The notes below the pieces were generated by a model. That model made no database searches. It was given only the letters and a program-made list of their open reading frames with translations, and was not told where the DNA came from. A stretch of 64,000 nt of DNA from Gaeumannomyces sp. JS-464 (Eukaryota > Ascomycota > Sordariomycetes > Magnaporthales > Magnaporthaceae). Location: the NCBI GenBank assembly GCA_002197995.1, contig NGZR01000001.1, positions 4,650,001 to 4,714,000 on the forward strand. Direction: 5' to 3'. How positions within the stretch are numbered: the stretch's first letter is position 1; every line of letters starts with the position of its first letter. This document shows, one piece after another, positions 47,729 through 57,383 of the stretch. Made by a program: the position numbers and the translations under genes.

Positions 47729-48882
47729 TGAAACATCGAGATCGTGCTTATCAGCAGCCCCTTCTCTTGGTGTTACCAACCCCAAGGAAGGCTGCAGACA
47801 CGCAAGTAGACTGGCACTGTCCTACACGGCTTTGCAATGTTTTTTTGATGGCAAGCAACTGTCGGACTAGAGACGTGTGATTGGGAGCCCTCTGAGGAAA
47901 AATGTACATGGAAATCATCTTCGGCACCGGCTTCGTCTCTTTAGCACCTGAGATAGAGATTACCTACCGACTACGGGTTCCATTCCACTCGCAGGGATAG
48001 ATTTTACAGATCTACTATGTCCAATTCCCACCGAGAAGTGCTCTCGGCCACTCAATGCTATTTCTTTCTTCCGAGTGACTCCTGCCATCAGGTATATCTC
48101 TGATACATTTGCTATCAAACACTATCCTGATTTGCGGCACTTCGGATAGTGAACGGTGGTCGGACGACGGCTAGAGGAGAATAGATGGATCCCAAGGTAC
48201 AATGCAGCTTGCAACACATGAAATGACGTGACCTTGCGGCAGCAGTCAGATGAATGGAAAGGACAGAGGCAAGTCACATAAAGACACCCGACGACGATGT
48301 TAGGTAACTCGGGCGTTCCTATCCGAGTTCAATAGCATCAAATGGATGTTGATCGTGAACGGTGGAGTTATGTAATATTCAGGACGGCTGTGCTGTGCAG
48401 TCGCAACGATAAACAATCCGCAAGGGTGGCGATGGTGTGCTCTGGAACCCCCGTGGTCATGATTAGCACCTCCATTGCCCTGATTTCCTTCCTGTGTTTT
48501 CCCTTATCCCTGTATGCTTTCCCGTTCCTGAGTCTCTTCCTGTCGCCTCTCCTATTCCTATAGCATTTCCTTGATGCTTTTTTTGTGTGGCAAAGGCGCA
48601 ATTAATGGGAGGTTCCAACTAACGTACATACGGTAGCATCTTGTCGTTGAGGGTCACGCCCGGCATCGAGGCGCTCCTGACCCATCCCAACTGCCCCAGG
48701 TGGCAAGGTTCCCCACCAAAAGAGCGGGGCAGTGGGATGCGGTCAGTCTCCTGCTCGAGTTGACCTGACGTTTGACAGCACCTCCGCCAGTGGGCTCCAG
48801 AGCCGTCGTTCAAGTTGCATTTTTTTTTCTCAGCAAAGCCGTTTCGGAGAAGTATCAAAGCCCGTGAGAGACAACAGGTAAT

Positions 48883-49393
48883 ATGTGGTAAGTACTTAGG
48901 GGTCCTAAAGCTTCAACCCAGGTCACGCTAACAAAGTGTCATAAGCAAGCACATCTTGAACGCCCAGGTCTCGATCCGGTCGCCATGCTGTAAGAAGCCG
49001 CAGATATTGAGGCATCCATCTCCGCCGCGCGCATCTTGTGCCTAACCCGACCCCACACGACAAACCCATGCAGGCCGGAAATGGTTTGACTGCGCCGACT
49101 GCCACCTGGAGCAGGAGGACCACGCGCTCCGCAAGACGCTCGACATGACCTTCGCCTGCAAGAAATGCAAGAAGTGTTTCCGCAAGGATGCGACCGAGTT
49201 TGAGGAGGCCGACGAGTACTGCCCGCACTGCGACAACCACTTCGTCCTCAATGCCCTCACTCCCAAGGCCGCCATTTCGGTCGAGGGTGAGGATGCCAGG
49301 ATGGACAACCGGATGCTGAAGGACGAGCGTGTCAAGGAGCCCATGCAGAGGATAATATTCGATCCCCAGGACGACGCAGACAAGCTGGGCTGA
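48883..49393 (+). CDS. CHY zinc-finger protein (Hot13-like), with a 5-nt coding start exon
   Basis: A 122-residue zinc-binding protein. Exons: 48883-48887 (ATG TG only), 48946-48989 (44 nt), 49074-49393; introns 58 and 84 nt. The first donor is a perfect GTAAGT and the first intron has a GCTAAC branch site ahead of its acceptor, so the tiny start exon is well supported. Joined start: MCKHILNAQVSIRSPCC, then RKWFDCADCHLEQEDH and TFACKKCKKCFRKDATEF, EYCPHCDNHFV. The eight or more Cys/His residues are spaced as in the CHY finger. Yeast Hot13, a similar small CHY protein, acts in the mitochondrial intermembrane space to keep Mia40 zinc-free; whether this protein does the same is inference. No presequence is present. 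Convergent with proteasome alpha4, with 291 bp between the stop codons. Confidence 0.9.
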
Positions 49394-49684
49394 TGGCGGA
49401 CATGATATCCCCTGGTTGCGGTCAGCACCAAGGAATATGTGTGCCTGGATGAGCTTTGGACAAGCGGTGCATAACGGTTGCCAGAGCCATAAATACGCCA
49501 CGGGAGCTGGCCAAAGAGATACCACGAACGGAGCACGATGCTTAAGTGGATTGCATAAAAATCGTACATTTGGGTGGTATCGTGATCTAAGCCTAGTTTC
49601 TGGTGTTCCCTTGCTCGGGACCACTTCTTCTCGACGTATCTTCCAGGAGTTCAGTTCTATCTACCCGTCTGGCGGCGCCCGCCC

Positions 49685-50729
49685 CTACTCCTCGGACCCG
49701 CCTTGCTCCCGGGTGAGGATGGCAGCACTTCCAGTGCCGGGCGTGCGGCCCGTCTTCTTCTTGGCGGCCTCCTCCTGCTTCTCTTGCTCGATGTTTTTAA
49801 CGTAGTTCTCGATATCCTCTACGGGCAGCATCTCGATGAGCTTGCCTGGTGCCATGATGGCAATCTCGATGTTCTTGGCACCGGTCTGGACGACCTCGAG
49901 CAGGGATTTGATCGCCAACCGGATCGTGTGCTCCCGGTCCATGTCCTCCTGGTAGTTGCGCTCTAGGAACTCCCGCACGGTCTTGCTCGATCTGCCAATA
50001 GCATTCGCTTTCCTAAACCCCGCGCAAGACTGTTAGATCCAGTGTGGTGGGAAGTACCTCATTGGCTGGCAGTGAGCATTTCTCTTCGTGGAAAAGCACG
50101 TACCATGCCGAATAGATACCTGAAGGCTCGGTCTGGTAGAGCCTAGGCCCTCTTCCATTGTCGAAACCAACGACGAGTGTGCTGATGCCAAACGGCCGGA
50201 CACCTCCGCTCTGTGTGTACCGCTGTTGGACGCCAGCGACGTACTTGGTGATGTACTCAATCGTGACGGGTCTCGACCGTCAGGCGGTGCGACTGCGCTT
50301 CTAATCTGGCCTTCGACCAGGATTCTGGCATCGGCGTTGAGGCCGGCAAACGCGAGGCAGACGTGCGTATCGATCAGGCCGATCTTGGACGGGGTAATGC
50401 GAGTGTCCTGGAGTTTCATCGCCGACCTCTTCTCGCAGCCCAGCACGACAATGTCGGCTCCCTTGACGCCGACGGCGCACGTTCCTGTTGCGGCGGCATG
50501 AGCCTGGGATGCGTCCTGGAAGGTTCTGGACTGGCAGGGCTCCGGCTTACCTCGCTTCACGGCCTCGCCCGCATACTCGACCTGGAAGACGTGCCCATCG
50601 GACTGAATACTGCGAGCCGGAAATAAGGTGTGCTTATTAGCAAGGCGGGCGGAGGGGCAACGAACGGATGCATACGGCGCGGCACCAAGCAAGCTAACCT
50701 GAAAGAGCCCTATCGTATCCCGAAGCCAT
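49685..50729 (-). CDS. PRE6: 20S proteasome subunit alpha4 (PSMA7/Pre6)
   Basis: Structural alpha-ring subunit of the 20S proteasome. Exons: 50729-50699, 50609-50551, 50484-50104, 50012-49685; about 267 residues after repair. [11 protein letters not shown] leads into the alpha signature [19 protein letters not shown], then [29 protein letters not shown], the conserved [34 protein letters not shown] and [16 protein letters not shown]. The C-terminal Lys/Glu-rich helix is typical for alpha4. Exon 3 and its surroundings carry breaks: one base short at GG 50600-50601, an indel near 50309-50316 and two bases short near 50268-50274 (plus strand). As the gene is essential, these read as sequence errors. 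Introns are 89, 66 and 91 nt and all junctions keep phase once the bases are restored. Confidence 0.92.
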
Positions 50730-51190
50730 CTTGTCGCGCTGGAGTGGCTGGCCGTCTTCTGAATTGGGGAGCCGACAACAGGTTCGTAATCAAACGTGGT
50801 GCTCTGGGTTGATGGCGAGGCCGCGACGTTGTGTTGCTTGCTGCTGGCAAGTAGTGGGCTCCGCTATCGAGGTTGCTGCTGGCGGCGGGAGTGGCAGGCG
50901 GCAGCTCTGACGAAGCTTCGGCAGGAGGCTGACCCCAGCTTGCTCAGCTCCAGATCGCCTTCTCTGATTGGCCAGCGCGACCAGAGCCCATGTTGCATGG
51001 ATTTGGGCAGTTGGGTGTGGATATTTTGCTGCACGTGACCGCCCCAATCCAGGCCGCCCGTCAAACACTGGAGCACTGTTGGTCCTGATATTCTCCCGTG
51101 GTCCGAGAAGGGCGAAATCGGAGGCCTTCTAATGTCGTCGTACGACACCCATAACTGCACATCACATCGTCGGTGTCACCTACCTTCAAG
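50730..51190. other. Divergent promoter region, PRE6 / D-lactate dehydrogenase
   Basis: A 461-bp gap between divergent starts. No specific element recognised. Confidence 0.6.
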
Positions 51191-52880
51191 ATGGCGATGA
51201 GGTATGCACTCGCGCGGGCGTCGAGAAGGCCTCAAGGCACGCTGCTGAAGTCGCTCGCAATAGCTTCGTGTGCGCAAAACCCAGCGCGGCCCTGGCGGCG
51301 GTGCATCTCGACTGCCCAGTCGAGGCACCCACCCCAAAATCTGCCGTCAAGTTCACTAGCGAAACCTACCCATCCCTCAAGCGGATTCTCGGTTTGCGCA
51401 GCTGACGGCAGATCATGTAAACCACTTCAAGCAGCTGCTGGGCGGCACCGCAGTCCTTGACGCAGTGACGGACCAATCGGCCGGCGACGACGTCGACGGG
51501 TTCAACAGCGACTGGATGCGCAAGTACGCGGGCACGGAAAGCTCGTCCTCAAACCAGGCTCGACCGAGGAGGTGAGCCAGATACTCAGGTACTGCAACGA
51601 GCACAAGCTTGCTGTCGTTCCCCAGGGCGGCAATACGGGCCTTGTGGCGGATCGGTCCCGGTCTTCGACGAGATCGTCATCAATCTCAGCCGAATGAACC
51701 AGGTGCGCAATTTTGATGATGTCAGCGGCACCCTTGTTGCCGATGCAGGCTGCATCCTGGAGGTCGTCGACCAATATCTTGCCGACCGAGGCTACATCTT
51801 CCCCCTGGACCTAGGGGCCAAGGGCTCATGCCAGATTGGCGGCAATGTTTCCACCAATGCTGGCGGTCTGCGTCTTCTACGCTACGGCAGCCTGCACGGA
51901 TCTGTCCTGGGACTTGAGGTTGTGCTCCCGGATGGCACCATCATGAACGACCTGACCATGCTGCGCAAGAACAACACCGGCTACGACCTCAAGCAGCTCT
52001 TTATTGGTGCTGAAGGAACCATCGGCATTGTGACCGGCGTGTCCGTCCACTGCCCGCAGCGCCCGAAGGCCGTCAATGTTGCATTCCTGGGACTGGAATC
52101 CTACGATAAGCACAGCAGGCCTTCCGCGAGGCCAAGGGCCAGCTCTCTGAGATACTGTCCGCGTTCGAGCTTATCGACGGTGGCAGCCAGGACCTTTGTT
52201 GCCGAGGTGACTAAGAACAGGCGGCCTCTTGACGACAAGCACCTCTTTTACTGCCTCATCGAGACAAGCGGGTCCAACAGCGAGCACGACAGCGCCAAGC
52301 TCGAGGCCTTCCTGAGGGTGTGATGGAGAAGGAGATTGTATCTGACGGCGTCGTGGCGCAGGACGAAACACAGGTGAAGGCACTGTGGGGTTGGCGGGAA
52401 GGCGTGCCCGAGTGCGTGGGCCACTGGGCGGTGTGTACAAGTATGACGTCTCGATTCCGCTCAAGGAGATGTATCAGCTGGTCGAGGATACCGAGTCGCG
52501 CATTCGCGAGGCGGGCCTGCTGGGCGACACGGATGACCACCCGGTAGTAGCCGTGGTGGGCTACGGCCACATGGGCGACGCCAACCTTCATCTCAACGTC
52601 GGCGTCCGGCGCTACGACGAGAAGGTGGAGCGCGTGCTGGAGCCCTTTGTGTATGAATGGATTGCCGAGCGGGAGGGGAGCATCAGCGCCGAACACGGGC
52701 TGGGCCTTGCCAAGAAGAAGTACATTGGCTACAGCCGCGACGACGTGATGGTGGGGCTGATGAAACAGGTCAAGCAACTCTACGACCCGGTAAGCTAACC
52801 CGCTTCTGTGCATAAGAATCGGCCTCAGGTGCTAACGATCAAGGCAGAACGGCATCATGAACCCCTACAAGTACATCTGA
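51191..52880 (+). CDS. Mitochondrial FAD-linked D-lactate / D-2-hydroxyglutarate dehydrogenase (Dld2-like)
   Basis: FAD_binding_4/FAD-oxidase_C family enzyme that oxidises D-2-hydroxy acids. The start at 51191 opens an Arg/Ala-rich presequence ([17 protein letters not shown], ending RRCISTAQ). FAD-binding blocks are [49 protein letters not shown] and [17 protein letters not shown]-terminal blocks are [34 protein letters not shown] and [21 protein letters not shown] 58-nt intron (52790-52847) joins LYDP to a last exon encoding [10 protein letters not shown]. The locus has about eight single-base breaks: near 51319, 51383, 51529, 51646, 52110, 52189-52194, 52314 and 52395-52425, mostly one base short. 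This is the densest cluster in the window, so a true pseudogene is harder to exclude here than elsewhere, although every block is otherwise well conserved. Expected length is about 545 residues. Confidence 0.87.
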
Positions 52881-53070
52881 CGCAGCGAAATACAATGATG
52901 TGGAAGGCCATAAGAGGTACCACGAACATTCACGCTTCGCGCCTAATTTGTCACTACTCATCGGTTACCCGCAGAGCAAGATACCTGGGTATCTCTCAAC
53001 ATAGTTGTGCTCTATGCCATCGGCACCGACGCCCAAAGGGGCCAGACGGACAACCATGGTGTTTTAACCC

Positions 53071-53095
53071 AAAAAAAAAAAAAAAAAAAAAAAAA
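53071..53095. repeat. A25 homopolymer
   Basis: Uninterrupted A tract about 190 bp beyond the dehydrogenase stop. Simple-sequence tract with no retroposon body recognised. Confidence 0.9.
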
Positions 53096-53500
53096 GCCCA
53101 GGAACGTGCACTGGTGGGCATATGCCGGTGGCGTACGAAAAATCATGGATGGAGTCAAGTTGCTGCATTGACGACAGGCGGGGGGTCTGCTCGCGTCGCC
53201 ATCGGAGCCGGCCCAAGACCGGCCGAGTGAACTCAAGCCTCGGATCCGACGCCGTCAGATCGCATTTGAGATGACCACCACGGCCGGGTTCCCGAGGGAT
53301 GGCATGCTCGGCGGTTCCATTGCCCCGGAAATCAAGCTAGTCCGTGTGCCAGCAGCGGATTGCGTAGGCGGCAGCGGCGCTTGGCTGCCTGCCCACGAGT
53401 TCTCCGACAAACCCCCTTGCGGGATCCCTCGCGGGCTCTTTCACCCCGAATCCCCGACCAACTTCTCTAACGGACACCAATCCACCAAAGTACCTCCCTC

Positions 53501-53532
53501 CCTAGGTACCTGGGTGGTAGGTAGGTAGGTAT
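53501..53532. repeat. TAGGTACC/TAGG microsatellite
   Basis: CCTAGGTACC followed by GGTGGTAGGTAGGTAGGT, the same motif family as at 26447, 46394 and 47709. Confidence 0.8.
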
Positions 53533-55504
53533 GTCACAGCCGGTCAGACCTGACCGAGGCTCGTTTTGTCTACCCCCCTCCGCTCCTTGCGAGTACTGTA
53601 TGTGGCGGTGGCAACAGCCCTCGGCGCTTGCTCTCGCGGGTCGGTCCCTCTGCGTCCTCCTCATCACGCCAACATGCTCGCTCTCACCGGAGGAAGCCTT
53701 GGCAGCCAGGCTGTCTGAGAAAGGGTTGAATACGATGGCCGTTGGGCCGTGTTTGATTCAAGCCTGATTACGGGAAGTACTAACGTCCTTTTTCCATCGG
53801 GGGTTTTTTTTTCTCACTCTCTAGTTTTTTTTTTCTTTTTTTTTCTAATATTTATTTATTCTTTCATCCCTACCCCTTCATTTCGAGAGCGACAGACTGC
53901 GCTACGCTCTCAAGTCTCCCACCAATGGTCCCTTTCTCTGTTGAAGAAGCGGCGGTTTCTGCGATTTACACATTCACCGGCTAGCTCATGCAACGAAGTA
54001 GGATCACGATGAAGCGGTGAAGCTCAACTGTTTATTCGGAGTGGAAATGGGAGATGGCTCAATCTCCCCCACCATCACGCTGCTCCCGCAAGGCCGTGGA
54101 CGAACTGGGGTACTTTGGTAATATCCACATTCTTTTCATGTATCTTCCGAGTGGTGCCCCCAGCGGCGGCTGGGTGTGTGGACGGAACTTGGCCCAATAC
54201 GTCGTAATCCTTGGCGGCAGAGCTGCAGCACCTCTCAACCCATGCAGGAGAGTGGGTAGGTGGGGAAAGCCTGGTAGGGCTGACGAAGGTAATAAGACCT
54301 GCAGGCCTACCACACCGCGCAAACGCCACCCACAATGCTTGGGCACCCACCCGCGAGCGGAAGGGTAATATCGTACTAGAGCGAATGGGGACCAGAGACG
54401 CCATCCCAACACCGGCGCATCCGGAGAGCGCTGGCTGACAAACAAGGCTCGGCCCCAGTGACTCCAACCATGCGGAATCAGAATGCTGCCGCAGAACCAC
54501 AACCCCAGCACCGGGCCCCTGGCCGGCGGAACCTCCCTCCCTCCCTCGACGGACGGGGCAGTCAGTCTGCCGCGTGGGTGAACTGTGCTCGCTCGCTGTC
54601 CCATGATATCCGCGAGTCCACGCGGATTCCATAAGCCACAGACAAGCCGCCACAGCCAGACCCCTCCGTCAGGGCTTTGGGAATATGCTCCCAGCACTTC
54701 GACGCACGTCGATCCTTGGCCGTACCATGCCATTGCTGGTATGGCACCTCCCCGTCAGGCCAAGCCCCGTGCTCCCATCAGCGTGCTCCCACCACCCACC
54801 ACCCACCGCCACCCTGGACCTCGCGTCACTGTCGCCTTGATTCCCAAGGCGGCAACCAGCGGGCGATGCTGACCAAGAGCGAGACCATCGTTCGGCCATC
54901 TCCCGATCGGACCCACATCGTTGACCCTTTGCCGTCGCTGTGCATTGCCTGGATCTAGCTGTCCCTCCCTCACTGGCTCTCTCTGGCCCTCGCTTTTGCT
55001 CCCTCTGTGCGTGTTTCGCAAAAAGTTCCCGCGTAAAAAAAGAAGAAGAAAAAAGGAATCCGCGTAAGAACCATCCCAGTTCCCCCACAAAAGAGTGACC
55101 TCGTGGGAGCCTGGGGCAGCGCTATGGACACGAGAGGGGCACCGACCAATGGCGGGCTCACCTTGCCGACCTGGAACTTTCCCTGGATGCAGGAATCTGA
55201 TTGTTGCACTCTTTCGTTCGTTGAAGGCAGCCAGCAGGCAGAGGGCACGTCGAGGCTGGCCCCCACACCTGCGCAAACGGACCCTTTATCAGCCTTCTTC
55301 CCCCGCGGTCTTCTCGGGAGTCCTCTGCGTTGAGGGTTCTTTGCCTTTTCCATTTATGACCCGCACCATTTCCTTCGGTACTGTTTTCCCTTGTGGTCCC
55401 CATGTTCTGTTTGAGCCACGTGGCGACCTGGGTTTTTCACCGACGATGATCGACGGCAGACCTAGCATATCCGACATCACTCTCAACCACGCAGCACCCC
55501 GAAC

Positions 55505-57383
55505 ATGGTTGGCGTTCCCGGAAAGTACAAGGGCTGCAACACCTGCAGGCTTCGTAGGGTCAAGGTATGGGTTCTCGGGGGGATAGAGGAGGGGAGTCTG
55601 TTAGTCACGCCGGGGCCGGAGCTGGAATACATCCGGACTCCCAGGTAGCGTGCCACCTCGTGTCCATCGGGACAGAAGGACTAACATCATCAGAAGTGCG
55701 ACAATGAGCGTCCGTTCTGCAGAAAGTGCATTGACAGCGGCAGGAAGTGTGAAGGATATGAGCGAGAACGCATTTTCATCATTGGAACTCCCGAGCAGGG
55801 CGGGCGCTGCTCATCACACCCCCGTCGGTCCGTACCCAGCAGAAACTCGAAGAAGGCCACCACACCGTCCAGGTCAGATAGCTCCAGGTCGGAGGAGCCC
55901 GAGAGGGTAGAGCAGGAAGACGCGGACCACGGCGAGAGGCTGGAGCTCGTTACCATCGAACCGCTACGACCCGCTTGGGATGATATCGTCGCCCTTTCCA
56001 GACGAGGAACCGTATACCACGCGCAGATTTCGGCCCTCAACACCAGTCTCGCGGCTATCGTCCACGATGATGAGATGAGCCGTGGGAAGGCCACCCGGCT
56101 ATTCTTCCCGCCTTACATACCACCCGACACCCGCCCTTCGATGCGAAACGATGAGTTTGAGCTCCGCTCGCAGTGTATGGCTCACCTATCGGAAATGGAG
56201 GAAACGCGGAACGAGCTTGGCGAGACTGTTGGTACCAACAGTATCTGTTTGTTCCTGTTCGAGGTGAGAGATACCCCTGGCTGATGGCCAAAAATAAAGA
56301 GGTGGGAAAGAGGGAAAGGGAAAAGAAGGATTAAGCGGGATTTGTGACCCAAGCAGCCGTCGCTGACATTGATGCAGCAGCAAAATAATGCCATTTCATC
56401 CAGCATATCTGCACCATGGGCCGGCGCTTCCACCCAGGAAAGCTCTGCCAGGCAGCTTGGCCCAGGAGGCTTCCGGAATTTCCCAGCCCATCATTTTTTC
56501 GTGCGCGTTTTGCGGCACAACGGGGTGAGGCGAATCTCCTGTCGCACATGGACCCCTTCCTGGCCACGTGCCATGCATGCAAGTGACTAACGTGCATCAT
56601 CTGTTCACACCCACTGGCAGATATGCACAGCCCTCCTAAACCGCAAGAGCACGTTTCTCGCCGAGCCTGAGTGGACGACAGTGCCGTGGGAATCGCATCC
56701 CAAGTCGGCGCTCGATCGGCTCTTCGACATGCTCGCCCTCCTCCCCGGTCTGCTAGAGCGGGCTGATCGGATAATGACCAGCGACCCGACGCTGGAGCGG
56801 CGGTTGCTCGCGCAGGAGCTACTGGCGAGCTGTCTGCAGGCAGAAAGCCTTTTGAACGGCTGGTACCTGTCGATCGACCCGTCGACGGCGTTCTGGGTTG
56901 ACGAGAGCGGAGGTCTGGAGACGGGGATCCCGTTCGCGGACGCGCTCGCGTTTCGGGACGGCGCGGCGGCACTGGGGCTGGCGCACTACTGGACGGCGCT
57001 CGTGTGCCTCTGGCCGTGCATGGAGCGGCTGCACCAGGCCATATTCCAGCCGGTCCTGGACGAGTTCCCGCAGATGTTCCCGGACCTCCCCGAGGCGCTC
57101 CTGCACGTGGACCCGGCCCGGTACGCGGCCAAGGGCGCGCGAGCTGGCGGCGTGCGTCTGCCGGTCGCTTGACGGGGCGCTCGCCGCCACGGTCCAGCCC
57201 GACCTCGTGGCCGTCCCGCTCGCCGTGGCCGAGGGCTTCTTCCGCGAGCTCAACGCGTCCACGGGCGACGGCGCCCTCGAGCTCATGTGGTGCGAGGCAT
57301 TCAGGTCCCGGCTGGCCGCCAAGGGTCAGGACATTGCTGATGTGATCCAAGGCCGGGACTGGGCGGAGCTGGCCCGTTTTTAG
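55505..57383 (+). CDS. Zn2Cys6 transcription factor
   Basis: Fungal binuclear zinc-cluster regulator, about 512 residues after repair. Exons: 55505-55564, 55694-56263, 56378-56524, 56621-57383; the first three junctions are phase 0. The zinc cluster spans intron 1: residues 11-41 read GCNTCRLRRVK | KCDNERPFCRKCIDSGRKC, giving the six Cys with the usual spacing, followed by EGYERE. A Ser/Arg-rich linker follows (about residues 60-100), then a helical effector domain of the fungal_trans_2/DUF3468 kind (LFFPPYIPPDTRPSMRNDEFE, LLPGLLERADRIMTSD, AHYWTALVCLWPCMERLHQ). One frame break at GGG 57133-57135 (one base extra or two short) lies in the C-terminal helices; the frame then runs to AELARF. No target pathway is evident: the neighbours are housekeeping genes, not a biosynthetic cluster. 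Confidence 0.88.

Larger units (their letters stand above)
44716..48882. other. Gene-free region of 4.2 kb
   Basis: Between the divergent Trk and CHY zinc-finger genes. Several open frames of 90-220 codons occur on both strands, but none has conserved motifs, codon bias or splice context. Two TAGGTACC palindromic microsatellites lie near 46394 and 47709. It may hold long 5' leaders or non-coding transcripts, which sequence alone cannot show. Confidence 0.6.
52881..55504. other. Gene-free region of 2.6 kb
   Basis: Between the dehydrogenase stop and the regulator start. Holds A25 at 53071-53095, a TAGGTACC microsatellite at 53501-53532 and pyrimidine-rich stretches near 53790-53860. Open frames of up to 224 codons on the minus strand (54059-54733) show no motif or codon bias. 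Confidence 0.6.

Noticed and set aside
54059..54733. 224-codon minus-strand open frame
   Set aside because: Overlaps an equally long frame in another phase on the same strand; neither has conserved features.
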